DNA of 64,000 bases, taken from NCBI GenBank assembly GCA_001829785.1, contig MICF01000001.1, positions 186,001-250,000 of the forward strand, written 5' to 3'. The notes under the pieces were generated by a model. That model was not told where the DNA came from. It did not search any database and saw only the letters and a list, made by a program, of their open reading frames with translations. Made by a program: the position numbers and the translations under genes. This DNA is from Sulfurimonas sp. RIFOXYD12_FULL_33_39 (lineage in GTDB: Bacteria > Campylobacterota > Campylobacteria > Campylobacterales > Sulfurimonadaceae). Below, piece after piece: positions 25,916-35,701 of this stretch; positions within the stretch are counted from its first letter, which is position 1, and each line of letters starts with the position of its first letter.

Positions 25916-26089
25916 TTATAATTTTTTTTGCACATCAATTGCTTTTTTTAATAATTCATCTCTTTCAATTTTCGTGTTCTCTAAGACTTTTTCTGCATCT
26001 TTTTGTAGTTTATCTATCTTATCTTTATTATCTTCTAAAAATTTGTTATGAAATTTTTGTGATTTTTTTAATAACTCATTTGCATTCAT
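25916..26089 (-). CDS. Small charged helical protein, 57 aa
   Basis: ATG at 26089 follows AAGGA at good distance; TAA at 25916. The product is almost entirely Lys/Glu/Asp/Leu and would form one long helix or coiled coil (ELLKKSQKFHNKFLEDNKD...). It lies between the RhuM-PLD gene and the zinc-ribbon membrane protein. No family recognised. The plus-strand frame over the same bases has no ribosome site and a composition typical of an antisense shadow. Confidence 0.55.
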   Translation of the reverse strand: MNANELLKKSQKFHNKFLEDNKDKIDKLQKDAEKVLENTKIERDELLKKAIDVQKKL

Positions 26090-26295
26090 TGAAAATCCTT
26101 TTTTATCTATCTATATTTTTTTAATGGTAAAATTGAATGTGCAAAATTATAACGAAATATTCGACTAAAAAATATTCTCTCAAGTAGATGACAAAAGACG
26201 TAACAATTTTATGTAGTTATTAAACTTTTTATAAAAGGTTCATTATATAAAATTGATTCAAAAATTGGGTTAATAATATTCACTGCAACTCCCTT

Positions 26296-27048
26296 TTATT
26301 TTTTATCTTTTTCTTTTGAAATATACTCTAAACAATGTGGACACTTTTTAGCATCTCTGTTTATTAGTTCTTTACACATTGGACAAGATATTTTTAAAAA
26401 TTTTGTATTATCGGTATTTAATTTAAGATTTCGCTCTAGAGAATAGATTGAATTAGCGATGGTATTAGCAGATTTATTTTGAAATGAAGATATTCTTGAA
26501 CCTTCATATTGTCTTAAATCAAGTTTGTATAGTAAATAGTTTTTATTACTCAAGTAATCTTTATAAAAAATTTCAAATTCAATTATGCTATTATTTTCGT
26601 CTATTTTACTGTTATCAAACCCTTTAATATCAAATTTAAAAAGTCTATCAGGTGCTAAGTAAGATATCCCATTTTTTATGGGAAACAACTCTTTAATCTT
26701 ATCTAAATTATTACATTTTTCTCGCAATTCAAGATTCTCTTTAAGATTTATTTTTATATCCGTAGCAGAAGTTTTCCCCGTATTTCCAATATTCAATTCT
26801 AAAGTATTCTGATATATTTCTAAGTCTAAGTATATTTTAGCTCCATCAGCTTTTTTCGTTTCTTCTAACATTTTATGCGTAAGTATTACATACCATGTTG
26901 TTATTACAGCAAGTATTACTGTTGCAATAGCTGTAATATAATTACTTGAAAAATTAATAATTGACAAATAATTCAATATGCCGACAATGATAAGCAAAGT
27001 TGCTAATATAATCAATAAAACTATAGTTGTTAAGCTTTTATAAAACAT
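26296..27048 (-). CDS. Membrane protein with C-terminal zinc ribbon
   Basis: A 250-residue protein with two hydrophobic helices at residues about 8-30 and 36-58, a soluble mostly beta-strand domain, and a C-terminal zinc ribbon (CPMCKELINRDAKKCPHC, two CxxC knuckles). Function unknown. AT-rich like the RT-nitrilase gene and surrounded by other accessory genes. The 26090-26295 gap before it shows no feature I can support. Confidence 0.65.
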   Translation of the reverse strand: MFYKSLTTIVLLIILATLLIIVGILNYLSIINFSSNYITAIATVILAVITTWYVILTHKMLEETKKADGAKIYLDLEIYQNTLELNIGNTGKTSATDIKINLKENLELREKCNNLDKIKELFPIKNGISYLAPDRLFKFDIKGFDNSKIDENNSIIEFEIFYKDYLSNKNYLLYKLDLRQYEGSRISSFQNKSANTIANSIYSLERNLKLNTDNTKFLKISCPMCKELINRDAKKCPHCLEYISKEKDKK

Positions 27049-27136
27049 ATTTAGCCTTTAAATTTTCATAAATTATACCACCAAAGAATCAAAAAAACAA
27101 AAAAATATGACAAATTGCAATATTTTAGATAAATAT

Positions 27137-27229
27137 CTACTTCTTAACTTTAAACTGCTCTTCCAAAGCTTTTAGCTCATCGGCGTTTTGTTGAGCTTTT
27201 TTTACAGCTTCTTCAAATGCAAAACCTTT
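27137..27229 (-). pseudogene. C-terminal remnant of a lost gene
   Basis: An open stretch of 30 codons without a start, directly preceded by an in-frame stop. It reads as an amphipathic end (GFAFEEAVKKAQQNADEL...FKVKK) of a longer protein; type I restriction subunits often end this way but the parent is not certain. It suggests earlier deletion in this island. Confidence 0.35.
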
Positions 27230-27303
27230 TTAATCATTACTATACAGTACTTTTAGGCACTTTTTAGACACCATTATTTTACTTTAAATCGAAGTTTGGA
27301 GGA

Positions 27304-27329
27304 CAGCCGCCTTTGAACAAGGACGGCTG
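27304..27329 (-). terminator. GC-rich hairpin after nifK
   Basis: CAGCCG and CGGCTG with flanking CC-TTG/CAA-GG pairing form a stem downstream of the nifK stop. No T-run follows, so it may act as an mRNA 3-prime stabiliser rather than a classical terminator. Confidence 0.5.
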
Positions 27330-27349
27330 AAGGAGAATAGAATAAAAAA

Positions 27350-28897
27350 TTAACGAACTAAATCGAAGAAGTAGTCTGTTGAAGCCGTACTTTTTGTCTC
27401 TTCATCAAGCTGATCAAGAATTTTGTTTGTAATCCAAGTCAACAAATTAAGAGCACCGTCATATCCTGATATTGAATATCTGTGTAAGTGGTGACGGTCA
27501 AATATAGGAAATCCGATATAAATTAACGGTGTTCTTGTATCACGCATAAGCTCTTTGCCGTAACTGTTGCCAATCATAAAATCAACAGGCTCCGTAAAGA
27601 GCAATGAACGCATATGCCATAAATCTTTACCCGCCCATACATGACACTCGTGTGCTGCAGGAGAAGTATCAAGAAGTGCTCTCATCTCCTCTTCCCAGCC
27701 GCGCGGTGCATTGTGGCAAAGTACATGTGTCGGTTCTGCACCCATCTCTAAAAGGAATGAGACCATACCGATTAGAAAGTCAGGGTCTCCCCAGATAGCG
27801 AACTTTTTACCGTGCATATACGGGTAAGAGTCCTGCATAGCATCCACAAGGCGACCACGCTCGATTTTTAGTTTTTGAGGAACATCTTTGCCCGTTAGTT
27901 CTGAGAGTTTCATAATAAACTCATCCGTACCTTTAAGACCGATTGGATTTGAAAATCCACCTTTATGCTTCCATCTTTTTTGAACCATTTTCATGGTTTT
28001 AACCGTTGAATACTTTTGCAGTGAAATAGTAGCTGTCGAGTTGATAGCATCTTTAGCATCCGCTATAGACGTACCTCCTGCAAACATACTGTAATCACCC
28101 GCAGGCATATCCCACTGGTCAGAGTGATCGCCTATCATCAAATACGAAGCACCGAAAGCCTCAACTATCGACTTAACCGAGCGGATAGAACCGATATATG
28201 TCTCAAATCCCGGAATAATGTTGATACGCTCTTTTTTAACTTCAGATTTTTGACCTTCACTGAGCTGCTCTAAAATACCGTGCATCATATTGTCATAACC
28301 GGTAATATGGCTACCTACAAATGAAGGAGTATGCGCGTAAGTAATCGGGAAATCTGCAGATAAAAACTCTCCGCCGTCTTCCTCTTTCGCCGCCAAAGCA
28401 AATGCAAAAAGGTCATCACCGATAACTTCCGCCATACATGTAGTAGAGACCGCAATCATTTCAGGTTTATACAAAGCCGCACAGTTTTTCAGACCGTCTT
28501 TCATATTTGCAAGACCGCCGAAAACTGCCGCATCTTCAGTCATAGAATCACTTACACAAGGCGTAGGCTCTTTAAAGTGTTTTGTGAAATATGAACGAAA
28601 ATATGCAACACATCCGTGACTTCCGTGAACGTAAGGCATAGTATTTTCAAAACCAAGCGCCACCATGACAGCCCCTAAAGGTTGACATGCTTTTGCAGGA
28701 TTTACCGTAATAGCCTCACGAGCTAAATTTTTCTCGCGATAGTCCCACGATTTTGTCCAATCGGAAATCTCTTCAACTTTAGCAGGGTCGATAGCACCCA
28801 TGCTGCCTTCAAACTCTTTTTTGTTCTCTAAAACCTCTTTATATTCAGGACGCAAAAAGAGTTTTTGACCGTTTACAATATCTTGTACTTCTTGCAT
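27350..28897 (-). CDS. nifK: NifK, nitrogenase MoFe protein beta chain
   Basis: A 515-residue beta subunit of dinitrogenase. P-cluster ligand regions are visible: NPAKACQPLGAVM, HGSHGCVAYFRSYFTKHFKEP and STTCMAEVIGDDL. The end (YSISGYDGALNLLTWITNKILDQLDEE) is typical. One-base overlap with nifD. Last gene of the nifH operon. Confidence 0.96.
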   Translation of the reverse strand: MQEVQDIVNGQKLFLRPEYKEVLENKKEFEGSMGAIDPAKVEEISDWTKSWDYREKNLAREAITVNPAKACQPLGAVMVALGFENTMPYVHGSHGCVAYFRSYFTKHFKEPTPCVSDSMTEDAAVFGGLANMKDGLKNCAALYKPEMIAVSTTCMAEVIGDDLFAFALAAKEEDGGEFLSADFPITYAHTPSFVGSHITGYDNMMHGILEQLSEGQKSEVKKERINIIPGFETYIGSIRSVKSIVEAFGASYLMIGDHSDQWDMPAGDYSMFAGGTSIADAKDAINSTATISLQKYSTVKTMKMVQKRWKHKGGFSNPIGLKGTDEFIMKLSELTGKDVPQKLKIERGRLVDAMQDSYPYMHGKKFAIWGDPDFLIGMVSFLLEMGAEPTHVLCHNAPRGWEEEMRALLDTSPAAHECHVWAGKDLWHMRSLLFTEPVDFMIGNSYGKELMRDTRTPLIYIGFPIFDRHHLHRYSISGYDGALNLLTWITNKILDQLDEETKSTASTDYFFDLVR

Positions 28898-30369
28898 TAT
28901 GCTTCTCCTTCTTTATCCCATGGTGCTTTAGTGTGAGCCCACACAGGTGAGTTAATCGCCAAATCCATGTCTGCTGCAAAAATTGCAAAACCGTCATATC
29001 CATGATAAGGTCCGCTGTAATCCCATGAGTGCATCTGACGATAAGGCAGACCCATTTTTTGGAATACGTATTTCTCTTTAATACCCGAAGCAACTAAATC
29101 AGGCTGCAATTTTTTAACAAATGCTTCTAGCTCATATTCATTGACGTCATCATAAATTACGGTTGAGCGGAATATCTCATCTTTTGTTCTTTTGTAATCA
29201 TCATCATGAGCAAACTCATAACCCGTACCGATAACTTCCATACCTAAATCTTCATAAGCACCGATAACATGTCGAGGACGCAAACCGCCAACGAATAACA
29301 TTACCGTTTTGCCTTCTAAGCGAGGACGAAATTTATTTGTAATCGCATCAACCATCGGTTGGTATTTTGCAATAACTTCTTCACATTTAGCTTGAATACT
29401 CTCATCAAAAAATGCGGCAATCTTGCGTAGAGATTTAATAGTTTGGCTAGGACCAAAAAAGTTATACTCTATCCAAGGAATACCGTACTCTTTCTCCATA
29501 TGACGAGAGATATAGTTCATAGAACGGTAACAGTGAAGCAGATTTAACTTTACTTTTGTCGTTTGTGCCATCTCTTTTAGAGTCGCATCTCCCGACCATT
29601 GAGCCACAACACGCAGACCCATCTCTTCAAGTAAAATACGGCTCGACCACGTATCACCGCCGATATTGTAGTCACCGATAATTGCAACATCATACTCTGT
29701 TGGTACTAACTTTTCGCCTAATATTTTTGGATTTGCATCAAATACATAATCACGAACCGTATCGTTTGCAATGTGATGACCGAGTGATTGGGAAACCCCA
29801 CGGAAACCTTCACAATTTACAGGAACGATAGTGTTGCCCGTACTGTTTGCATACTGTTTTGACGTTGCATTTATATCGTCTCCGATAAGACCTATCGGAC
29901 ACTCTGACTGAACCGTAATTCCGTTATTTAACGGAAACAGCTCATCAATCTCTTCCAAACACTTAGTAAGTTTTTTATCGCCGCCGAATACAATATCTTT
30001 TTCTTGAAAATCTGAAGAAAAATTCATTGTAACAAACGTATCAACGCCTGTTGTACCTATATAGTAATTACGACGACCGGCACGGCTGTATTGACCGCAG
30101 CCGATAGGACCGTGAGAGATATGAACCATATCTTTAACAGGTCCCCATACAACACCTTTACTACCTGCATAAGCACAACCGCGCTGACTCATAACACCCG
30201 GAACTGTTTTCTTGTTTGAACGTACATTTCCGCATGTTTTTTGACTCTCATCTTCAGGAGAGCCTACACCTAAGTGCTTAGCACGATTATTTGCAGCTTT
30301 TTCGGGATAAGCTTTTAAAACTTCCTCAACGGCTGCTTTTTGTCTTGCTTCCAATGATTCTGGACCCAT
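28897..30369 (-). CDS. nifD: NifD, nitrogenase MoFe protein alpha chain
   Basis: A 490-residue alpha subunit. P-cluster cysteines lie in [24 protein letters not shown] and [12 protein letters not shown]. FeMo-co ligands are the Cys of [17 protein letters not shown] and the His of [41 protein letters not shown] is characteristic of molybdenum nitrogenase; no anfG/vnfG delta subunit gene occurs. Confidence 0.97.
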   Translation of the reverse strand: MGPESLEARQKAAVEEVLKAYPEKAANNRAKHLGVGSPEDESQKTCGNVRSNKKTVPGVMSQRGCAYAGSKGVVWGPVKDMVHISHGPIGCGQYSRAGRRNYYIGTTGVDTFVTMNFSSDFQEKDIVFGGDKKLTKCLEEIDELFPLNNGITVQSECPIGLIGDDINATSKQYANSTGNTIVPVNCEGFRGVSQSLGHHIANDTVRDYVFDANPKILGEKLVPTEYDVAIIGDYNIGGDTWSSRILLEEMGLRVVAQWSGDATLKEMAQTTKVKLNLLHCYRSMNYISRHMEKEYGIPWIEYNFFGPSQTIKSLRKIAAFFDESIQAKCEEVIAKYQPMVDAITNKFRPRLEGKTVMLFVGGLRPRHVIGAYEDLGMEVIGTGYEFAHDDDYKRTKDEIFRSTVIYDDVNEYELEAFVKKLQPDLVASGIKEKYVFQKMGLPYRQMHSWDYSGPYHGYDGFAIFAADMDLAINSPVWAHTKAPWDKEGEA

Positions 30370-30400
30370 TTTCTTCTCCTCTATGTTTTTATTTTTTTAT

Positions 30401-30748
30401 TTACGCTGCAACAATCTTAAATTGAGCCATAGAGTCAAATTTTTTACAAAGAGCCATAGTCTCATCATCACTGTCCAATCTTTTTGAGAGTTCGGAGATT
30501 TGGTAACGATTTGTATAAATCATATAATCTGTTGCCGCTGTTTTAGCGTAATGAACCAATGCCTTAAACATGAAAGTATCTTTGTTCGTATAAGAGAGAT
30601 TCTCTTTTACACCGTGAGACTCACTAACCATTTTAATCTCACTTATATCGCTAAAATCAACACCTGAGTTGTCTAATTTTTCAACTACTTTTTCATCCGG
30701 AATATTGTTTCCCATATCTGCAGGAAAGTGAAAACCTAAAATAAACAT
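30401..30748 (-). CDS. Uncharacterised protein between nifH and nifD
   Basis: A 115-residue soluble protein (MFILGFHFPADMG..., ending in AQFKIVAA) in the nifHDK operon, with short spacers of 35 bp to nifH and 31 bp to nifD. No signal peptide, membrane segment or cysteine motif (one Cys). I do not recognise the family; it is not a PII-type NifI. Placement between reductase and dinitrogenase genes suggests a role at the nitrogenase itself, such as stability, electron transfer or regulation, but this is inference. Confidence 0.7.
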   Translation of the reverse strand: MFILGFHFPADMGNNIPDEKVVEKLDNSGVDFSDISEIKMVSESHGVKENLSYTNKDTFMFKALVHYAKTAATDYMIYTNRYQISELSKRLDSDDETMALCKKFDSMAQFKIVAA

Positions 30749-30783
30749 TCTTATTCTCCTTATTTATATACTATTTTCTTTTT

Positions 30784-31704
<921 letters not shown>

Positions 31705-31747
31705 TTAAATACCTTTATCAGGCACTTATGTACTTCACTTTTGTTAG

Positions 31748-31763
31748 TGCATTGTGTGTTCTA
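31748..31763 (-). promoter_or_regulatory. Sigma-54-like promoter of nifHDK
   Basis: Minus strand TAGAACA-CACA-ATGCA, exact consensus match, 58 bp upstream of the nifH ATG. Confidence 0.78.
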
Positions 31764-31800
31764 GGTTTTTAAAACACTAAAAGGAGACAATTTGCGATTA

Positions 31801-31879
31801 ATAGTTACAAAGGAGCTAAAAAGGAACAATTTTGTAAGAATGGATTATGCAGAAGGTCGATTAGAATATTTGTAACTAT
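31801..31879. promoter_or_regulatory. Inverted repeat upstream of the nifH promoter
   Basis: ATAGTTACAAA (31801-31811) and TTTGTAACTAT (31869-31879) are perfect 11-bp inverted copies separated by 57 bp, located 40-115 bp upstream of the -24 element. That is where activator sites of sigma-54 promoters lie. No TGT-N10-ACA site is present here, so this may be the local enhancer. The rest of 31690-31926 holds nothing else I can support. Confidence 0.4.
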
Positions 31880-31926
31880 AAACTATTTTCTGATTTAAAC
31901 TCATTTAATTGAAATAGTTTTAAATA

Positions 31927-32751
31927 TCACAACGAAAATGCGTAAATATTTCCAAACTTAACGCTGCTTTTGCCTCTTACCATGTGAACAAAACGCTGCT
32001 TTTGTTCAAAGTGATATTTTTTATACAAATCAACTACATGTTGTTCGCCAAGCGGGATATCGGCAACAACTTTTTTAAGTCCGCGAAAATACAAAATACC
32101 GCGCATCATCTTCTGGGCTTCTTCCAAATGCCCCTCTCTTACCTGCCAAGGACCTAAATAAACATTGCGTGAATTTACAACGCTTGAGTGCTGAAAACTA
32201 TTTGGCAGAGTAAACTTTAGCGAGGAGTTTCTATCCATCTCTTGCATCAAAAAATCCATTCTGTTTTCAGCGAACGTCTCTTTGTCTATTTTGGAAATAA
32301 CCGACTCAAAATTTTCTCCGTCAAGCTCTTTTGCGTTTGCATTTGTAAAATTAAAAGGCGGTACTTTACCTACATTTATAAAGCGTCCCACTTCCATTTT
32401 TGACTCAAAACCGTAACGTTCAAAAAAAGAGACCATATCTGGATTTGCATGAATGTAGATATTTTGATACTCGCTTGAGAGAGAACCTAAGAGTGTTTCA
32501 AACAATCTTTTGCCGATTCCTCTGCCTTGATAACTGCTTGAGACCATAAAGTACTTAATCATTGCGGAGTTTTCAAACTCTATCGCCATTACGGCTCCGA
32601 CAAGATTGTCCTCTTCGTATGCGCCGTAACAAAGATGTGCCGAGTGCATCATCATAAGTTTTACATGATAACCGTCGATTAACCAACCTACCTCATCAGC
32701 GATAGATACAAGTTTGCTCACATCCGCAAATTTCAGCCACCCTATAAACAT
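31927..32751 (-). CDS. GNAT-family acetyltransferase
   Basis: A 274-residue protein with a clear N-terminal GNAT domain: VGAVMAIEF, IKYFMVSSSYQGRGIGKRLFETLL (acetyl-CoA loop) and ANPDMVSFFERYGFE. The C-terminal half looks like a second, degenerate GNAT-like unit (LYKKYHFEQKQRFVHMVRG at its end). It overlaps nifV by 10 bp, so it is the last gene of nifB-nifV-GNAT. Substrate unknown. Confidence 0.8.
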   Translation of the reverse strand: MFIGWLKFADVSKLVSIADEVGWLIDGYHVKLMMMHSAHLCYGAYEEDNLVGAVMAIEFENSAMIKYFMVSSSYQGRGIGKRLFETLLGSLSSEYQNIYIHANPDMVSFFERYGFESKMEVGRFINVGKVPPFNFTNANAKELDGENFESVISKIDKETFAENRMDFLMQEMDRNSSLKFTLPNSFQHSSVVNSRNVYLGPWQVREGHLEEAQKMMRGILYFRGLKKVVADIPLGEQHVVDLYKKYHFEQKQRFVHMVRGKSSVKFGNIYAFSL

Positions 32752-33857
32752 AAACTCTCCATATACAGATGAACTAACTCATTATCGTTTAGTACTTTTT
32801 TCCTAGACGTCACAATCTCACGAATACTCGGAAGCAGATTTTGAAGCGAAGCTTTGTCCGCACTTATTCCTAACTGCTTTAAATGGTATAAAATTGTTCC
32901 CGTACCTGAGTGTTTTCCGATTGGAAATTCTCTGATGCATCCAACCTCATCAGCGTCAAACGGCTCATAAGCATGTGAGTTTTTCATCATCCCATCGGCA
33001 TGGATACCGCTTTCATGAGAAAATATATGCTCTCCGACGATAGGAGCACTCGGCGAGAGAGTTACTCCTGCGGCATCGGCAACCAAAGTTACAAGGTTTT
33101 TTATCTTAAACGAATCTATTTGACGTGATTGACCGTATAGATGTTTTAACGCCATAGAGAGCTGTTCAAACGAAGCGTTGCCTGCACGTTCACCCAAACC
33201 TATAACGGTTGTATTTACACTAACGGCTCCCGCATCAAGTCCGCTCAAAGCATTTGCATTTGCCAATCCAAAGTCGTTATGCGTGTGCATCTCGATATCA
33301 AGAAGATTCAGCGATGTCAGATGTTTTATATTTTGATACGTTACGCTCGGAGTTAAAATCCCTACCGTGTCACAATATCTAAATCTTTGTGCTCCAAGTT
33401 CGTTTCCTAAAGTCATAATCTCTTTTATAAACTCCAATGAACCGCGTGAGCTGTCTTCGCCGCCGATACAAACAAACAAACCTTCTTTTTTTGCCTCTGT
33501 TATAACTCGCTCTAACTCTTTTAACATGTAAGATTTACTGCCGCCGAATTTTATATCTATGAGAATATCAGATACGGGAACGGACAAATCAACTGCTCGA
33601 ACACCGCATTTCAATGAAGCTTCCAAGTCACTCATCTTTGCACGGTTCCAAGTCATCATACGTGCGTTTAGTCCCAAAGAAAGTAACTCTTTTATATCCT
33701 CTTGTTCACGTTTGCCCATTGCAGGGATGCCGATTTCAAGTTCATCCGCACCGCACTCTACAAGACCTTTAGCGATAGATAGTTTTTCTTTAGTGTTAAA
33801 CGCAACGTAAGGTGCTTGTTCTCCGTCGCGCAAAGTGGTATCGTTAATCAGTGCCAT
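32742..33857 (-). CDS. nifV: NifV homocitrate synthase
   Basis: A 371-residue homocitrate synthase that makes the organic ligand of FeMo-co from acetyl-CoA and 2-oxoglutarate. It opens with NDTTLRDGEQAP (metal-binding Asp and catalytic Arg), includes a METHTHNDFGLANANAL-like HTHNDFGLA motif, the flexible GLGERAGNAS stretch and SHESGIHADGM. ATG at 33857, four bases after the nifB stop, is chosen over GTG at 33884, which would overlap nifB. Confidence 0.95.
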   Translation of the reverse strand: MALINDTTLRDGEQAPYVAFNTKEKLSIAKGLVECGADELEIGIPAMGKREQEDIKELLSLGLNARMMTWNRAKMSDLEASLKCGVRAVDLSVPVSDILIDIKFGGSKSYMLKELERVITEAKKEGLFVCIGGEDSSRGSLEFIKEIMTLGNELGAQRFRYCDTVGILTPSVTYQNIKHLTSLNLLDIEMHTHNDFGLANANALSGLDAGAVSVNTTVIGLGERAGNASFEQLSMALKHLYGQSRQIDSFKIKNLVTLVADAAGVTLSPSAPIVGEHIFSHESGIHADGMMKNSHAYEPFDADEVGCIREFPIGKHSGTGTILYHLKQLGISADKASLQNLLPSIREIVTSRKKVLNDNELVHLYMESLCL

Positions 33858-33861
33858 AGGA

Positions 33862-35280
33862 CTAATTCCCTTCCAACTCTTCACTAAGATTAAAGTATTT
33901 TCTAGCAGCTTTTAAAACAGAAGCTTCAATTGGCTGATATGCGTAACTCTGGTCTGCAATAAGCCCTGCGGCTTTTAAATCATCCTGCGGACATCCGCCG
34001 ATTTTAGCAGTCAATATCAACTTACAATCTTTTAGCTTTCTTAGTATCGGCTCTATCGGATTTGCACCATCAGGTCCTGCACAATACTCATAATCGAGTT
34101 TACGATGATGAATAAAACGTATGCCTTTATCTCCCGCCTCATAAATCAAAAACTCTCTAACAGAACCGAAATGTTGGTTTATCATACCTTCGCCTGCTGT
34201 TGTAACGGCAACTAAAATAGTCTGCCCCTCAGAGCTTAGGTTCTCTTTTTCCTGTCTTACCCTCTCGTTGGCTCTGTCCAAAAAGAAACGGAACTCTTCG
34301 ATTTTTGCCTGAGACTCTTGACGTGCTTTAATATTGTAATGCTCTTCTAGTGCATCAAACGACATCTGAGAAAAGACATCCTTAGTAAACTCCTGACCTC
34401 TGTCTTCTCCTATAAGCCCAACCGCATCGGCGCGGCACTGACGACAATGCTGCATAAGTTTCATATCCATACCGCATGCTTCTTGAACTTCCATCTGCTG
34501 CTCATCTGTTGCACTCGGCACACCGCTAAGCCCAAATGCAGTTCCATGTTGGGGCGCTGAGATAATCGGCATGATGTTATGCAAAAAAACTCCTATCTCT
34601 TTAAGTTTTTTAGAAACCTCGACAAGATGTTTATCATTGATTCCCGGGATTAAAACAGAGTTTGCTTTGATAAGGATGCCCTTTTCGACACACTTTTCCA
34701 TGCCTTCTAGCTGACGCTGCAAAAGTATTTTAGAAGCTTCTTTCCCATAGATTCTTTTGTTTTCATAAAAAATCCACGGGTAAATTTTTGAACCGATTTC
34801 GCCCGTTTCATCAACACTGTTTATAGTTACTGTCACATGGTCAATGTTGTATTTAACCATCTCGTCAACAAACTTTGGAAGCTCTAAACCGTTAGTTGAG
34901 AGACAAAGTTTCAAGTCAGATGCTTTTTCACGAACAAGTCTAAAAGTCTCAAATGTCTTTTTAGGATTTGCAAGTGCATCTCCCGGCCCCGCAATGCCAA
35001 GTACGCTCAGACGCTGAACTTCACCGCCGACATACATCACTTTTTTTGCAGACTCTTCAGGAGTTAAACGCTCGCTTGTAACTCCCGGACGACTCTCGTT
35101 TGAACAGTCATATTTACGGTTACAGTAGTTGCACTGAATATTACATGCAGGTGCAACCGCTACATGTATACGTGCATAATGATGGTGCGCACCCTCTGAA
35201 TAACACGGATGATTATGAATCTTATCTTTAATATCCTGCGGCATAAAAGCCTCTGATAGATTACTTGAACTACAGCTCAT
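33862..35280 (-). CDS. nifB: NifB, radical-SAM NifB-co synthase
   Basis: A 472-residue NifB that fuses two [4Fe-4S] clusters and inserts carbide to form NifB-co. The radical-SAM triad is APACNIQCNYCNRKYDC (C-x3-C-x2-C), followed by further cluster ligands and MQHCRQCRADAVGLIGEDR. The C-terminal NifX-like domain (VAVTTAGEGMINQHFGSVREF ... KIGGCPQDDLKAAG) is present. First gene of nifB-nifV-GNAT. Confidence 0.96.
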   Translation of the reverse strand: MSCSSSNLSEAFMPQDIKDKIHNHPCYSEGAHHHYARIHVAVAPACNIQCNYCNRKYDCSNESRPGVTSERLTPEESAKKVMYVGGEVQRLSVLGIAGPGDALANPKKTFETFRLVREKASDLKLCLSTNGLELPKFVDEMVKYNIDHVTVTINSVDETGEIGSKIYPWIFYENKRIYGKEASKILLQRQLEGMEKCVEKGILIKANSVLIPGINDKHLVEVSKKLKEIGVFLHNIMPIISAPQHGTAFGLSGVPSATDEQQMEVQEACGMDMKLMQHCRQCRADAVGLIGEDRGQEFTKDVFSQMSFDALEEHYNIKARQESQAKIEEFRFFLDRANERVRQEKENLSSEGQTILVAVTTAGEGMINQHFGSVREFLIYEAGDKGIRFIHHRKLDYEYCAGPDGANPIEPILRKLKDCKLILTAKIGGCPQDDLKAAGLIADQSYAYQPIEASVLKAARKYFNLSEELEGN

Positions 35281-35354
35281 CTTAATTCCTTTAAACTTTT
35301 AAAGTTATAATGATCTTGCAACATGTAGCGACAATCATTTATTAATAATGATAT

Positions 35355-35370
35355 TGCAAGTTGTGTTCTA
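35355..35370 (-). promoter_or_regulatory. Sigma-54-like promoter of nifB
   Basis: Minus strand TAGAACA-CAAC-TTGCA, exact consensus match, 74 bp upstream of the nifB ATG. Confidence 0.78.
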
Positions 35371-35484
35371 GCACTGTTTTTGCGGTTTTGTACGAAGAGT
35401 GACAATTTTGGCTTTTTGTAATACTTTCATCTGCTTCATTTGAGACTACTCTAATTTTTCGAGTAGTTGGATTTAAGCTACATC

Positions 35485-35521
35485 GTGTGTGTTATTTCTT
35501 CATGTGACATTTAACACACAC
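35485..35521. promoter_or_regulatory. Candidate NifA enhancer upstream of nifB
   Basis: GTGTGTGTTA and TAACACACAC form a perfect 10-bp inverted repeat with a 17-bp spacer. Inside lies TGT-N10-ACA (35503-35518), the known NifA activator pattern, about 130 bp upstream of the nifB -24 element. A third TTAACACACA copy occurs at 35606-35615. The remaining 35281-35701 sequence is AT-rich with no gene. Confidence 0.5.
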
Positions 35522-35678
35522 TAAATATTTAAGAATAATATGTATTTTTTCTCTTAAAGTTAAAAAACCTTGCAATTCATCATGTTTTATACAAATATTT
35601 AATAATTAACACACATTTAACATGTAAGTTATTTTTGTTTTTTTAAGTTGATGTATATATAATGTGTTTGAATAAATA

Positions 35679-35687
35679 GTTAGGATA
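35679..35687 (+). other. Left core site of an integron-like cassette
   Basis: GTTAGGATA, identical to the 9 bases at the outer edge of the attC-like site (36955-36963). The direct repeat is expected where a cassette recombined at G/TTAGGA. No upstream attC half or attI was recognised. Confidence 0.55.
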
Positions 35688-35701
35688 CAAGGATATATAA
35701 A

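Noticed and set aside
25939..26124. 61-codon hydrophobic frame on the plus strand
   Set aside because: It mirrors a minus-strand gene with a good ribosome site; Lys-rich codons on one strand read as Phe/Leu/Ile on the other.
12757..27229. Prophage, because RhuM-like proteins resemble phage antirepressors
   Set aside because: No capsid, tail, terminase, integrase or lysis genes; the genes are isolated between intact nif operons.
30280..30300. TAGCACG followed by TTGCA inside nifD
   Set aside because: The spacing is one base too long and it lies in coding sequence.
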